In this document: positions 15,138-21,703 of the stretch, in pieces
Position numbering within the stretch: the stretch's first letter is position 1
Layout: each line of letters begins with the position of its first letter
Origin: a virus
IMG/VR virus record: IMGVR_UViG_3300035179_000892
Coordinates: 1 to 24,652 of that record
DNA length: 24,652 nt
Direction: 5' to 3' (one strand)
Position numbers and translations under genes: made by a program
Notes under the pieces: generated by a model
Seen by the model: only the letters and a program-made list of their open reading frames with translations
Databases searched by the model: none
What the model was told of the DNA's origin: nothing

Positions 15138-15590
15138 ATGGCAACTGTACTTCAGCCCGACGTCGTAGACCTCGTATGGAAGGCTCTCTCCGACGACACG
15201 ACACTCAAAACCATTCAAGGCCTATCCATTACCAAGAAGACCGAAAGACGAGTACTCGCTTCAACCAGCGCCGAAGGAAACAAGGTCGTCATCATCAACA
15301 AGGAGGGCGAGGTTCCAGTCGAATTCAAGACAGGCTGCCAAGGCGTCATCATGGCCGAACGCGTGAGAATCGACATAGTAGCTAAGACTGTCGAGGGCAC
15401 AGAGGATGCCCGCGCCGCAGTAGATACGATAAGGAAGAAAATTCGCGAAGTCATGTCCCTGCAGGAGTTCCTGGGCACGGGATGGCTCTACCATAAGGAA
15501 GTCGGGGACCGATGGCCTTCACCTCCGACGTCAACGCGCGCCTACAATATCCTCAGATACGACTTTGTGACTTCCTTCGGAAAGGTCTAA
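15138..15590 (+). CDS. Tail terminator-like protein
   Basis: 150 residues from ATG 15138. The pattern (helix DVVDLVWKALSDD, RVRIDIVAKTVEGTEDARAAV with KKIREVM, and a C-terminal YNILRYDFVTSF strand) matches tail terminator or gpU-type proteins. These cap the finished tail tube and join it to the head. Placement between the head-tail adaptor and tail tube gene supports this. It ends at TAA 15588. A head-closure role is the main alternative. Confidence 0.5.
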   Translation: MATVLQPDVVDLVWKALSDDTTLKTIQGLSITKKTERRVLASTSAEGNKVVIINKEGEVPVEFKTGCQGVIMAERVRIDIVAKTVEGTEDARAAVDTIRKKIREVMSLQEFLGTGWLYHKEVGDRWPSPPTSTRAYNILRYDFVTSFGKV

Positions 15591-15630
15591 ATTGTATGAG
15601 CAATCGCGGAGGATGAGGGAAAGGTAGAGA

Positions 15631-15792
15631 ATGGTATTCTCGATCAGCATAGGTGGAAATACGACTGACGACCAGGAAGAGAAAGCTATCCTGGAAGACA
15701 TCAAGGCGTTCGTCAAGAAGCATCGCAAATCAGTCGCAGGCGCTCTATGGAGCGGATCAGCAACAGGAGCAAACGTGAACCTGGCGGAGTAG
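15631..15792 (+). CDS. 53-residue protein before the tail tube gene
   Basis: A short ORF from ATG 15631 to TAG 15790, with purine-rich GGAGGATGAGGG (15608-15619) and AAGGTAGAG upstream. It begins MVFSISIGGNTTDDQEE and continues with a charged helix (EKAILEDIKAFVKKHRKS). It fills the gap between tail terminator and tail tube genes, and its stop is just before the next start. It is too short for family assignment. Confidence 0.5.
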   Translation: MVFSISIGGNTTDDQEEKAILEDIKAFVKKHRKSVAGALWSGSATGANVNLAE

Positions 15793-15799
15793 ATGAAAA

Positions 15800-16210
15800 G
15801 TGGTAGGTGAAGCGGGCAAAGAGACCGTTGCGAAGCATGCCCTGCTCTCTGTGAACGGTGTGCTGATGGCAGCGGCAAAGAACTGGCGCATGAGACACGG
15901 TCTCAGAACTCATGAAGAACCAGTCTGCGGCAGCGACATGCCCAGAGTCTTGCATGGCGTCTTCCACGGCGAAGTCGAATGCGAGTCTATCTACGTGACA
16001 AACGATAATTGGGGCTCGCTCGCAGCAGGCCGAGACACTCCGATCACAGTAGTCAGCACTGACAAAGACACGAGCGCTCCGCAGGGCACGAAGACGAACA
16101 CAGCCAGTATCAAGGTGAACGAGTTCGAGCGCCAGGGACCTGCAAATGCTGATGGCGTGGTGCGGGCAACCCTGAAAGGCACGATGGTCGCAGAGCCCAC
16201 TATCGCCTGA
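15800..16210 (+). CDS. Major tail tube protein (probable)
   Basis: 136 residues from GTG 15800 (a GTAGGTGAA-like sequence sits at the start itself; upstream signals are weak). The beta pattern with a C-terminal repeat-like ending (KVNEFERQGPANADGVVRAT, then LKGTMVAEPTIA) is typical of siphovirus tube proteins, where late strands close the tube subunit. The N-terminal part, GKETVAKHALLSVNGVLMAA, is probably the joining arm. Place in the operon, between terminator and gp10-like genes, agrees. It is short for a tube protein but within range. Confidence 0.55.
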   Translation: MVGEAGKETVAKHALLSVNGVLMAAAKNWRMRHGLRTHEEPVCGSDMPRVLHGVFHGEVECESIYVTNDNWGSLAAGRDTPITVVSTDKDTSAPQGTKTNTASIKVNEFERQGPANADGVVRATLKGTMVAEPTIA

Positions 16211-16227
16211 GGCCTGAGGCTTGATCG

Positions 16228-16680
16228 TTGGCGATCTCAATCGAAGTCTCAGGGGTTGACGATGCAGCCGAATATTTCCGAGAAGCCTCAGCCAATCTTG
16301 TGCAGGCCGTCTCAGTGCGTCTCGAGGCAGTCTGCCAAGAGATCGTAGTCTACGCTCAGTCGATCGCTCCGCGAAAGACAGGCGAATACGCTGAGTCTAT
16401 CACACTCGAGCAAGAGGGACCGCTAAGATTCATAATCAGGGCGGGCGCTGCCCACGCAGCCATCATCGAGTACGGCTCTATGCCGCACTTCATTCTTCCC
16501 AGGACAGGCAAAGTCCTGCGCTTTGAGGTAGATGGCGAAGAGGTCTTTGCGAAGTATGTCATGCATCCTGGAACCCCGCCTATGCTGATCATCCACACAG
16601 CCAAGAAAGACAATCTGAGCAAGATCATCGAAGCGATTCGAGAAGGCATTAGAGAAGCGCTCGGAAAGGGGGGAAAATGA
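16228..16680 (+). CDS. HK97 gp10-like tail completion protein
   Basis: 150 residues from TTG 16228. It has the gp10-family layout: an N-terminal helix pair (EYFREASANLVQAVSVRLEA), then IAPRKTGEYAESI, a beta part with HAAIIEYGSMPHFILP, and a terminal helix (KIIEAIREGIREALGK). The A-x-x-x-T-G and YG motifs are characteristic. These proteins act at the tail neck. The stop codon overlaps the next ATG as ATGA, so translation is coupled. Confidence 0.7.
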   Translation: MAISIEVSGVDDAAEYFREASANLVQAVSVRLEAVCQEIVVYAQSIAPRKTGEYAESITLEQEGPLRFIIRAGAAHAAIIEYGSMPHFILPRTGKVLRFEVDGEEVFAKYVMHPGTPPMLIIHTAKKDNLSKIIEAIREGIREALGKGGK

Positions 16681-17129
16681 GCATGGGAGAAAAGACTGAG
16701 AAACTCTTCAAAGCGATGGAAGCAGACGAGAAGCTAGTCGAAGCCACGATGGATAAACTGACTCAGCTCGCAAACCAGCCACTCAGGATCAAGATCAAGA
16801 ATCGTGCGACGAGCGAGATCATAGAAATCCCTGCTCGCCAGCTCAAGGATTTTGAAGTCTCGGCATTCCTGAAGGCTCAGGCCAAGATCAACCCGAAGAT
16901 CTTGACGGCCACGTCGCCTAGCGATGTAGGGCTCTCGCCTGAGGAGAGCGACAAACTCTACGAGCTCTATGATGAGTACATTCAGAAAGCTACAGGCCTG
17001 CCCAAAGCCAAGTTGAGAGAGCTTGGAAGCATACCGATTCGGTTCGCCCTGATCATGGGAATCATGCAGGGCAGCTCGATGACGGCGAAAGAGCTCGAGG
17101 AGATCCAGAAATTTCGCTCAGATGAATGA
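16677..17129 (+). CDS. Tail assembly chaperone, first ORF (gpG-like)
   Basis: 150 residues from ATG 16677, overlapping the gp10-like gene. The helical, charged sequence (MDKLTQLANQPLRIKIKNRA, LPKAKLRELGSIPIRF, AKELEEIQKFRSDE) and its position between tail tube genes and the tape measure fit the first tail chaperone of siphoviruses. Its end overlaps a second short ORF in another frame, the classic gpG/gpGT arrangement, but by stop-start overlap and not by an evident slippery site. Confidence 0.6.
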   Translation: MSMGEKTEKLFKAMEADEKLVEATMDKLTQLANQPLRIKIKNRATSEIIEIPARQLKDFEVSAFLKAQAKINPKILTATSPSDVGLSPEESDKLYELYDEYIQKATGLPKAKLRELGSIPIRFALIMGIMQGSSMTAKELEEIQKFRSDE

Positions 17130-17268
17130 GGGCTTTCGCCTGGGAGAGCTCTGCGAGATTCTAGGACGAACTCCAAGCGAGATCGGGCAACTGACTCGCC
17201 GAGAGCTAGCTTTCCTGGACGAATACCTGAACGAACGCACGAGAAGGTGGAATAGAGCCTTTGGCTGA
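17122..17268 (+). CDS. Tail assembly chaperone, second ORF (gpT-like)
   Basis: 48 residues from ATG 17122, starting inside the last codons of the upstream chaperone ORF (GATGAATGAGG) and in another frame. The product (MNEGFRLGELCEILGRTPSE, then REL..LDEYLNERTRRWN) looks like the short second chaperone segment that in other phages is made as a frameshift fusion. Its TGA overlaps the TTG start of the tape measure gene at 17261. It can be made by reinitiation. No heptamer slip site was seen. Confidence 0.55.
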   Translation: MNEGFRLGELCEILGRTPSEIGQLTRRELAFLDEYLNERTRRWNRAFG

Positions 17269-17890
17269 AGTTCCAGAAGAAGTCGTTGTAGCCATCGAGG
17301 CCGATGATAGAGCAACGCCGACCCTGACAGGGGTGGGCCGCTCTCTCGTGCTGCTGGGTTCGAACATCGCCTATATCACTCGAGAGCTTGGAATTCAGAA
17401 TCCCGCTCTCACTCAGATCATCAACGCAATTCTTCTGCTCGGTCACATCGTTAGAGCAGCCGCAGCCGCTCAGAGGCTTCTAGCCGCAGCGCAGGCTATC
17501 CTCACAGGAACCCAGGTCGCGGGCACTGCCGCAACGGCTGGCCAGGCCGCAGCGACAGGAGCCTACACGGGCGCAGCGGCAACAGCCACAGCGGTCAACT
17601 ATGGTCTCGCAGCCTCTTTCAGAGCTGTCATGGCAGCAATGGGGCCAGTAGGCTGGCTTCTCCTGGGCTTGGGCTTGCTAGGCGCAGGAGTTGCAGGCTA
17701 CGCTCTCGGCGGGGGCTTCGCTCCTAGACCAGCCGCAGGTATGCCTGCGCTCGGTGAGGGACCGTTCCAGGAGCCGAAGGTCAGCATCAACATTCAGAAT
17801 GCGAATTTCCAAACGAAGCAACAGGCTCTCGAGTCGGTTCAGCAGATGGGAACGCTCTGGTATGAGCAGATGAGGAGATATCGACACTAA
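17261..17890 (+). CDS. Very short tape measure protein (probable)
   Basis: 209 residues from TTG 17261. It has the usual tape measure features in miniature: an alpha-helical, Ala-rich middle (AAAAAQRLLAAAQAIL, AATAGQAAATGAYTGAAATA) and a hydrophobic membrane-like segment (MGPVGWLLLGLGLLGAGV, about residues 125-145) with a following Gly/Pro-rich region. It lies between the chaperones and the baseplate gene, where a tape measure is expected. Typical tape measures have 600 residues or more. At roughly 0.15 nm per helical residue, this one would set a tail of only about 30 nm. The stop TAA overlaps the next ATG. Confidence 0.65.
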   Translation: MAEVPEEVVVAIEADDRATPTLTGVGRSLVLLGSNIAYITRELGIQNPALTQIINAILLLGHIVRAAAAAQRLLAAAQAILTGTQVAGTAATAGQAAATGAYTGAAATATAVNYGLAASFRAVMAAMGPVGWLLLGLGLLGAGVAGYALGGGFAPRPAAGMPALGEGPFQEPKVSINIQNANFQTKQQALESVQQMGTLWYEQMRRYRH

Positions 17891-18336
17891 TGGGAACGGT
17901 CTATTTCTATCTCTACGATCTTGAGGCAGGCGGCTCAACTATCACGATGTCCTTCTCCGAGTCTGGTTCAGAGCCGCAAGGTTCAGTTCCAGATGAGGTA
18001 GGGAAAGACCTCAGACGAGCAATAGTGCGCCATCCAATTCCAGGGCTTGACAGAGACATCGGCCAAGACATGGGCGCTTACTCGAGAGAATACCCGATCG
18101 GCGGGCTTTGCAAGCAGGATGTCAGAACTGCATTAGAAGCCGCATTCCTGGCAGCCCAGATCACGGCAGGCAAGCCTGGCGGTCGATACAGGATCAAGTC
18201 GGTCAGCGCTGACGGCACGACCATCGTAGACCAATCAGGCGTCGTCTTTGATTCCTATTCATGGCGCTATGTCGCAGGCAGGCCGAACTGGTTCAGGTAC
18301 GCTCTCAGGTTCGTGGAGTTTCAGGGTCAGACTTGA
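17890..18336 (+). CDS. Distal tail/baseplate protein
   Basis: 148 residues from ATG 17890 (TAATG overlap). The sequence DKDIGQ-like region then EYPIGGLCKQDVRTALEAAF and SYSWRYVAGRPNWFRYALRF resembles small baseplate adaptor proteins that link the tail tube end to the hub. It is between tape measure and hub genes. Its TGA overlaps the hub start as TTGA. The family is not firmly recognised. Confidence 0.45.
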   Translation: MGTVYFYLYDLEAGGSTITMSFSESGSEPQGSVPDEVGKDLRRAIVRHPIPGLDRDIGQDMGAYSREYPIGGLCKQDVRTALEAAFLAAQITAGKPGGRYRIKSVSADGTTIVDQSGVVFDSYSWRYVAGRPNWFRYALRFVEFQGQT

Positions 18337-19973
18337 CCAGATACAGGCCCACCTTCAGCCTCATGTCTGGCAGCAATGATCTGTCAGGCGATTTGATCAG
18401 AGCTGAGATCGAAGCTGCCATAACAAACCTAGTGCCCGCCTTCACGATCGACATAGACAACCGATTCGACAAATGGGATGCGCTCCTTTGGAACGACCCG
18501 ATCACGCTCTCAATTGATGGCCAGGGTGTCCTACGAGGCCGCTTAGACATTCCTGACCGCTCGCTCGAAAAGAAGCAGGGCAGGATCCTGCAGCTTAGAG
18601 GCCGAGGCGATGCGGGCGCTCTCGAAGACATTCAGGCGAGCATGCACGTCGTCAACATGAAGCCCAAAGACATCGTCGACAAGATCATGAACCTCTACTC
18701 GCTCATGCGATACACAGACGATCCCGCCATCGCCATCTCAAGCAACCTCGCTCCTGACGATATCACGATGAGTTTTCTCTGGAAACGAAAGGGCCTCTGG
18801 GCCATGTACCGAGATATCGTAGACGGCCTGGGCGCTCCCGTTGCTCTCGGCGGCAAGGATCAATTCTTCGACTTCTACGTCGACGTGACAGACGGCTTCT
18901 ATTTCGAGCCGATAGGCAATCGGGACAGCGGGATCTCGATCCCCCTCAACTTGGAGACGATGCGAAGGCACAGGATCATAGACTCGCTCCCCGTCAAGAA
19001 CGACATCTGGGTCTGGGGCAACGAATCAGCAGGCACTATCCCGCTTCAGATGCAGGTCGGCTACAACGGAGGCGTCGGCGATGACCGAACTGATCCTTGG
19101 ACTGAAGGCAACGCTGCCGACTACAAGAAGGGCGCAGGCGTCGACATAATCTCAGACGAACCCACGGAGCATGTGATCGGATCTCAAAGCATCAAGATTC
19201 TGACGCTTTCCATCTTCTCATATCAGAAAGGATACTGGTACATGCCATTCCCCTTCGGCGCTCCCTACCCCCCAGGCGGTTCAAAGTGGCCTAGCCAGGA
19301 TCCTGCAGGCGGCCTCAACGCCTACAACGAGACAAAGATGGATGAGACGATGGGCGAGATCAATGCGATCGGGTTCTTCATCAAATCTGACACGCCCTTC
19401 AATCTCTGCATCGAAGTCAAAGACGGAACGGCAGGAGCCACCGCTGCAGGCGAATCAGTCAGATATGATCCTGGGCTCAACTTCCTCTTTCCGCCCTGGA
19501 ATTACGTCCAGCGCCCCTTCGGTCCATCTGCGGGATACAAGCCAACAACCCCGACCGCTCCCCCGACTGACGTGGTTAATTGGAGCAACATTGCCGAGGT
19601 TCGTTTCGTATTCTTCGGCTACCCCTACGGCCTCGGAACGATCAACATATTCTTTGACGGGCTGAGATTCATCAAGCCGCTCGTGGTCAGATGCCCCCAA
19701 GTGCCAGCATCGCCTGCCACGAGACGAATTCAAATCGAGCCCGTCAGCAACATGGCCAGCTATGCGCTCGCCAAGATCTACGGCAACGCTGTCCTGGAAA
19801 ACCTGATGACGGCGCAGCAGTACTATGACTTCGACAACCTGGGTAGAGTCGATATCCCCATCGGCTACAAATTCTCCCTCGAAGGTGTCCAGATGCTTAT
19901 GAGAGAAATGAGCTACATCTTCTCGAAAGATGAAGGCTGGACAATCAGAGGCAGGGGGTTCTTGCAGACCTAA
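18333..19973 (+). CDS. Baseplate hub protein (gp27/gpD-like) with an inserted carbohydrate-binding-like domain
   Basis: 546 residues from TTG 18333, overlapping the previous stop as TTGA; upstream in-frame starts exist but run through the previous gene. Residues 1-130 (AFTIDIDNRFDKWDALLWND, SIDGQGVLRGRLDIPDRSLE) read like the first barrel of phage hub proteins. A helical segment (KPKDIVDKIMNLYSLM) follows near 110-130. At about 275-445 the sequence changes to a jelly-roll type: VIGSQSIKILTL, IGFFIKSDTPFNLCIEVKDG, and TINIFFDGLRF, the last a typical CBM/galactose-binding ending. The C-terminus returns to hub-type (LEGVQMLMREMSYIFSKDEG). The insertion probably faces outward and may bind host sugars. 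Confidence 0.6.
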   Translation: MTRYRPTFSLMSGSNDLSGDLIRAEIEAAITNLVPAFTIDIDNRFDKWDALLWNDPITLSIDGQGVLRGRLDIPDRSLEKKQGRILQLRGRGDAGALEDIQASMHVVNMKPKDIVDKIMNLYSLMRYTDDPAIAISSNLAPDDITMSFLWKRKGLWAMYRDIVDGLGAPVALGGKDQFFDFYVDVTDGFYFEPIGNRDSGISIPLNLETMRRHRIIDSLPVKNDIWVWGNESAGTIPLQMQVGYNGGVGDDRTDPWTEGNAADYKKGAGVDIISDEPTEHVIGSQSIKILTLSIFSYQKGYWYMPFPFGAPYPPGGSKWPSQDPAGGLNAYNETKMDETMGEINAIGFFIKSDTPFNLCIEVKDGTAGATAAGESVRYDPGLNFLFPPWNYVQRPFGPSAGYKPTTPTAPPTDVVNWSNIAEVRFVFFGYPYGLGTINIFFDGLRFIKPLVVRCPQVPASPATRRIQIEPVSNMASYALAKIYGNAVLENLMTAQQYYDFDNLGRVDIPIGYKFSLEGVQMLMREMSYIFSKDEGWTIRGRGFLQT

Positions 19974-20551
19974 TGGCAAAGTGGAGACCGCAGACTAGAC
20001 CCATCCAGGGCTACGAGCTCGCAAGAATCCACAACCGAATAGATGAGATCGAGCGTGGGAGAGGTCGCATCCTCAGCGGCATCGGCATGGTGGGCGGGCC
20101 GCCCCCAGGGCTAGGAGCTCTCGTGCAAGCAGGGCAAGTCACCACTGATCCAGGAACGGGAAAGGCAACGATGACTTTCAAGACAGCCTACCCAGCGGCT
20201 CCGAATGTAGTTGCGACCGTCTTGAATTCTGGCGCTGATTTAATCGTCTGCGAGGTTGAGGCGATCTCTCCGACGCAATTCACAGTGAGCACCGCTCGTA
20301 TCGCTCTCCAAGGATCAACGGGCCTCTACACGGGCCCTGGGGAAGCTCATCAACACGGTCCAGGAACATTCTCGGTGACAATTCCGCCTGGCACAAATGG
20401 AAGCGCAGGAACGGTTGGAGTCGCAGGAGTCTCAGCCGCAGAATCTTCTCACAGGCATCCCGCCCCTGCCGACAACGTAGAGCACAGACACGGCAAGGAG
20501 CTCATCGGCGGAGTCCTGGTCTACTGGATAGCCTGCCCGACCACGCTCTGA
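19973..20551 (+). CDS. Tail fibre / receptor-binding tip with HxH motifs
   Basis: 192 residues from ATG 19973 (TAATG overlap). The N-terminus is a short helix (YELARIHNRIDEIERGRGRI) that can attach it to the hub. It is followed by Gly-rich beta stretches. Two clustered HxH sites (GEAHQHGPG near 122-131; SHRHPAPADN and VEHRHGKE further on) resemble the metal-binding HxH ends of phage tail-fibre tips. It is the last gene of the tail operon and ends with TGA 20549. This makes it the best candidate for host recognition. Confidence 0.6.
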   Translation: MAKWRPQTRPIQGYELARIHNRIDEIERGRGRILSGIGMVGGPPPGLGALVQAGQVTTDPGTGKATMTFKTAYPAAPNVVATVLNSGADLIVCEVEAISPTQFTVSTARIALQGSTGLYTGPGEAHQHGPGTFSVTIPPGTNGSAGTVGVAGVSAAESSHRHPAPADNVEHRHGKELIGGVLVYWIACPTTL

Positions 20552-20580
20552 GTCGACTGTCTACACGAAGACTTCCCGCG

Positions 20581-20613
20581 CTGCTTTCTCTTCAGTTTCA
20601 TCTACCTAGCGGA
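20581..20613. repeat. 33-bp direct repeat, copy 1
   Basis: The 33 bases match 21044-21076 with three clustered mismatches (TTC against AAT at positions 11, 12 and 13 of the unit). On the - strand the unit spans a TAG followed directly by ATGAAACT. At copy 1 the - strand ATG (20601-20599) opens a 26-codon frame into the fibre gene, which looks like a remnant. The two copies bracket the 3-helix membrane gene. Confidence 0.75.
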
Positions 20614-20650
20614 TGCTCTGGGGGAGAGACGCACAGCCGAGACGCCTAAC

Positions 20651-20664
20651 TTCCCCTTTTCTTT
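20651..20664 (+). terminator. T-rich terminator for the tail operon
   Basis: CCCCTTTTCTTT follows the tail fibre gene by about 100 bases, with no stable hairpin seen. Archaeal RNA polymerase stops at such T-rich tracts, so this is the likely end of the + strand structural transcript. It abuts the end of the - strand gene that terminates at 20663. Confidence 0.4.
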
Positions 20665-20965
20665 ATCCGACAACTGCTGCGTAGATTTGCAGCGTGATCA
20701 GAGCCCCGACTATTGCCATGATGAAACCATAGATCATAAGGCCAATCGCCTGCCTTCGCGTCGGTCTATACTTCGGATGCAAGTTCACAAGAATCAGAAA
20801 ACCGACAGACGCAGCGATCACTAGATCAACGGGGATGATCTCAGAGTTCGTGATCCCGAGAACTGAGTACGCATACGCTACGCCGACTCTTCCGCCCAGA
20901 AAGAAACCAGCAATCGGAACAAGAAGCAATCGCACTTCAGGCCAGATAAGAGGCCAGATCCTCAT
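20663..20965 (-). CDS. Small 3-helix membrane protein, holin-like by topology
   Basis: 100 residues from ATG 20965. Three hydrophobic segments are visible: VRLLLVPIAGFFLGGRVGV, PVDLVIAASVGFLILVNL and AIGLMIYGFIMAIVGALITL, separated by a basic loop (HPKYRPTRRQ). It follows two tiny ORFs on the same strand: GCGATG lies right after the TGA of the 31-codon ORF. Size, topology and place just beyond the tail module fit a holin or exit protein, but no holin family motif was seen, so this is inference. Confidence 0.6.
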   Translation of the reverse strand: MRIWPLIWPEVRLLLVPIAGFFLGGRVGVAYAYSVLGITNSEIIPVDLVIAASVGFLILVNLHPKYRPTRRQAIGLMIYGFIMAIVGALITLQIYAAVVG

Positions 20966-20968
20966 CGC

Positions 20969-21064
20969 TCATTCTCCCAAGGCTTTCCGTAGAGCTTTCA
21001 TCTCTTCGAGCCGCTCGACGCCTGACTCCACAAACTTCGACGGCTGCTTTCTCAATAGTTTCAT
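20969..21064 (-). pseudogene. 31-codon remnant of the zinc-ribbon gene 3' end
   Basis: Reads MKLLRKQPSKFVESGVERLE then EMKALRKALGE. The last eight residues and the DNA (20973-20997, 25 identical bases) match the end of the integrase gene (23607-23631) and nearly match the 21440 gene. No zinc ribbon remains. ATG follows the TAG of the upstream membrane gene directly and the TGA precedes the next ATG by three bases, so it could still be translated as a linker ORF. Confidence 0.5.
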
Positions 21065-21076
21065 CTACCTAGCGGA
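21044..21076. repeat. 33-bp direct repeat, copy 2
   Basis: This is the partner of 20581-20613. Here the - strand TAG/ATG within the unit is used as the junction between the 48-residue membrane gene and the 31-codon ORF, so this copy looks like the functional or source one. Confidence 0.75.
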
Positions 21077-21211
21077 GCTTGGGCTTGCCTCTTTCTTCTT
21101 GCGTTGCCATATCTTGAAGACTATGATCCAGATTACGATGAGGGCTCCTATCATGAGCAGGACTCGTTGCAGGTCAGGGTCTTCCCAAGGGGGCGGAGGC
21201 GGAGTAGTCAA
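21065..21211 (-). CDS. 48-residue single-helix membrane protein
   Basis: From TTG 21211 to TAG 21065. It begins with a Pro-run (TTPPPPPWEDPDLQ), then one membrane helix (RVLLMIGALIVIWIIVF) and a basic end (KIWQRKKKEASPSSAR). The start is uncertain because no clear ribosome binding site precedes the TTG; no other start codon is available in the frame before an upstream TAG at 21257. Topology (outside N-terminus, basic inside C-terminus) resembles small accessory lysis or pore proteins. No family recognised. Confidence 0.5.
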   Translation of the reverse strand: MTTPPPPPWEDPDLQRVLLMIGALIVIWIIVFKIWQRKKKEASPSSAR

Positions 21212-21227
21212 GATCCAGAAACGCGAC

Positions 21228-21256
21228 CACGATTCCGTGAGCCGTCCCCTCTTTTT
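21228..21256 (+). terminator. Hairpin plus T-run, copy B
   Basis: CACG-ATTC-CGTG (21228-21239) is followed by GAGCCGTCCCC and a five-T run (21252-21256). The same order, with a longer stem, occurs at 23445-23481 beside the homologous cassette. On the + strand it would stop transcripts that escape from the tail operon and run antisense into the - strand genes. Confidence 0.45.
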
Positions 21257-21290
21257 CTACATTCCAGAAATGTCACTCGCTCCTTTTCCT

Positions 21291-21443
21291 TCACGGGTAG
21301 ATGCCCCCGACCGAGCCTAGAAGCACCATCGCCCAGAGTAGCCACCAGAGAAAATAGAGAAGAGCGGCTGCCATGAGGCCGTATAGAATCCATCGCCATT
21401 TCACGCGCTCAACTCTCCATAGGTGCTTGCTCTCATGTCTCAT
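21291..21443 (-). CDS. Small single-helix membrane protein (copy B of the 3' cassette gene)
   Basis: 50 residues from ATG 21443, which overlaps the TGA of the upstream zinc-ribbon gene by ATGA; an internal GTG at 21404 would give exactly 37 residues, the size of the homologue at 23493. The core WRWILYGLMAAALLYFLWWL is a membrane helix continuing to WAMVLLGSVGGIYP. The homologue has the same LYGLM and LGSVG-x-x-YP landmarks. Conservation of the overlap and of the landmarks says the pair works together: a soluble zinc-ribbon protein and a membrane peptide made from one message. Confidence 0.65.
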   Translation of the reverse strand: MRHESKHLWRVERVKWRWILYGLMAAALLYFLWWLLWAMVLLGSVGGIYP

Positions 21444-21685
21444 TCACCCAAGGCTTTCCGCAGAGCATCCTTGAAAGATTCACTGTTGATCAGGCGCTTG
21501 ATAAAGTCTGGCTCCGCAAGGATCCTGTCGAGTCCTGCAAGCTGCTCATTCGGGAGAATCGCGCCACACTTGACGCAGTAGATCGCGATCGGAGCATTCT
21601 CTTGGCTGCATCTCGGGCAGCTCTGGGCTTCGGTTGGAGATCCATTAGGTTCAGAAACGCTTAAGGAAAAGGCTCCATACCCCAT
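21440..21685 (-). CDS. Stand-alone zinc-ribbon protein, paralogue of the integrase C-terminus
   Basis: 81 residues from ATG 21685. Residues 23-40 are a zinc ribbon (CPRC...CVKC). From SQENAPIAIYCVKCGA to the end it matches integrase residues about 295-349 nearly throughout (QENAPIALYCVGCGA; PKFIQSLINSESFKEALRKA against PDFIKRLINSESFKDALRKA). The first 20 residues are unrelated to the recombinase. The recombinase catalytic domain is absent, so this cannot recombine DNA. It could act as a regulator or decoy for a partner bound by the shared tail. The start lies only 18 bases from the divergent + gene at 21704. Confidence 0.75.
   Translation of the reverse strand: MGYGAFSLSVSEPNGSPTEAQSCPRCSQENAPIAIYCVKCGAILPNEQLAGLDRILAEPDFIKRLINSESFKDALRKALGE
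21660..21665. promoter_or_regulatory. CTTAAG TATA-like element for the gene at 21704
   Basis: CTTAAG is preceded on the + strand by AGAAACG, a possible BRE, 38 bases before TTG 21704. A start point near 21687-21692 would leave a short leader. Because it lies inside the - strand zinc-ribbon ORF, it is only a candidate. Confidence 0.25.
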
Positions 21686-21703
21686 CTCAACGACGAAACG
21701 CAG

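Larger units (their letters stand above)
21228..21605. repeat. Duplicated cassette, copy B (hairpin, small membrane gene, zinc ribbon 3' end)
   Basis: Diverged duplicate of 23445-23769. Shared in the same order: hairpin with CCCC and T-run, a small membrane gene ending LGSVG-x-x-YP, a 4-base stop-start overlap, and a gene end coding ENAPIAxYCVxCGA and INSESFKxALRKALGE. Protein similarity is high while DNA identity is moderate, so the duplication is not recent or both copies are under selection. Confidence 0.8.

Noticed and set aside
20835-21320. 161-codon ORF on the + strand
   Set aside because: It runs antisense to three small membrane genes with clear hydrophobic helices and overlapping starts, and its own product is Arg/Ser-rich without pattern.
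21208-21399. 63-codon - strand ORF covering the copy B membrane gene
   Set aside because: The frame coding the conserved membrane peptide, coupled by ATGA and shared with copy A, is a better explanation.
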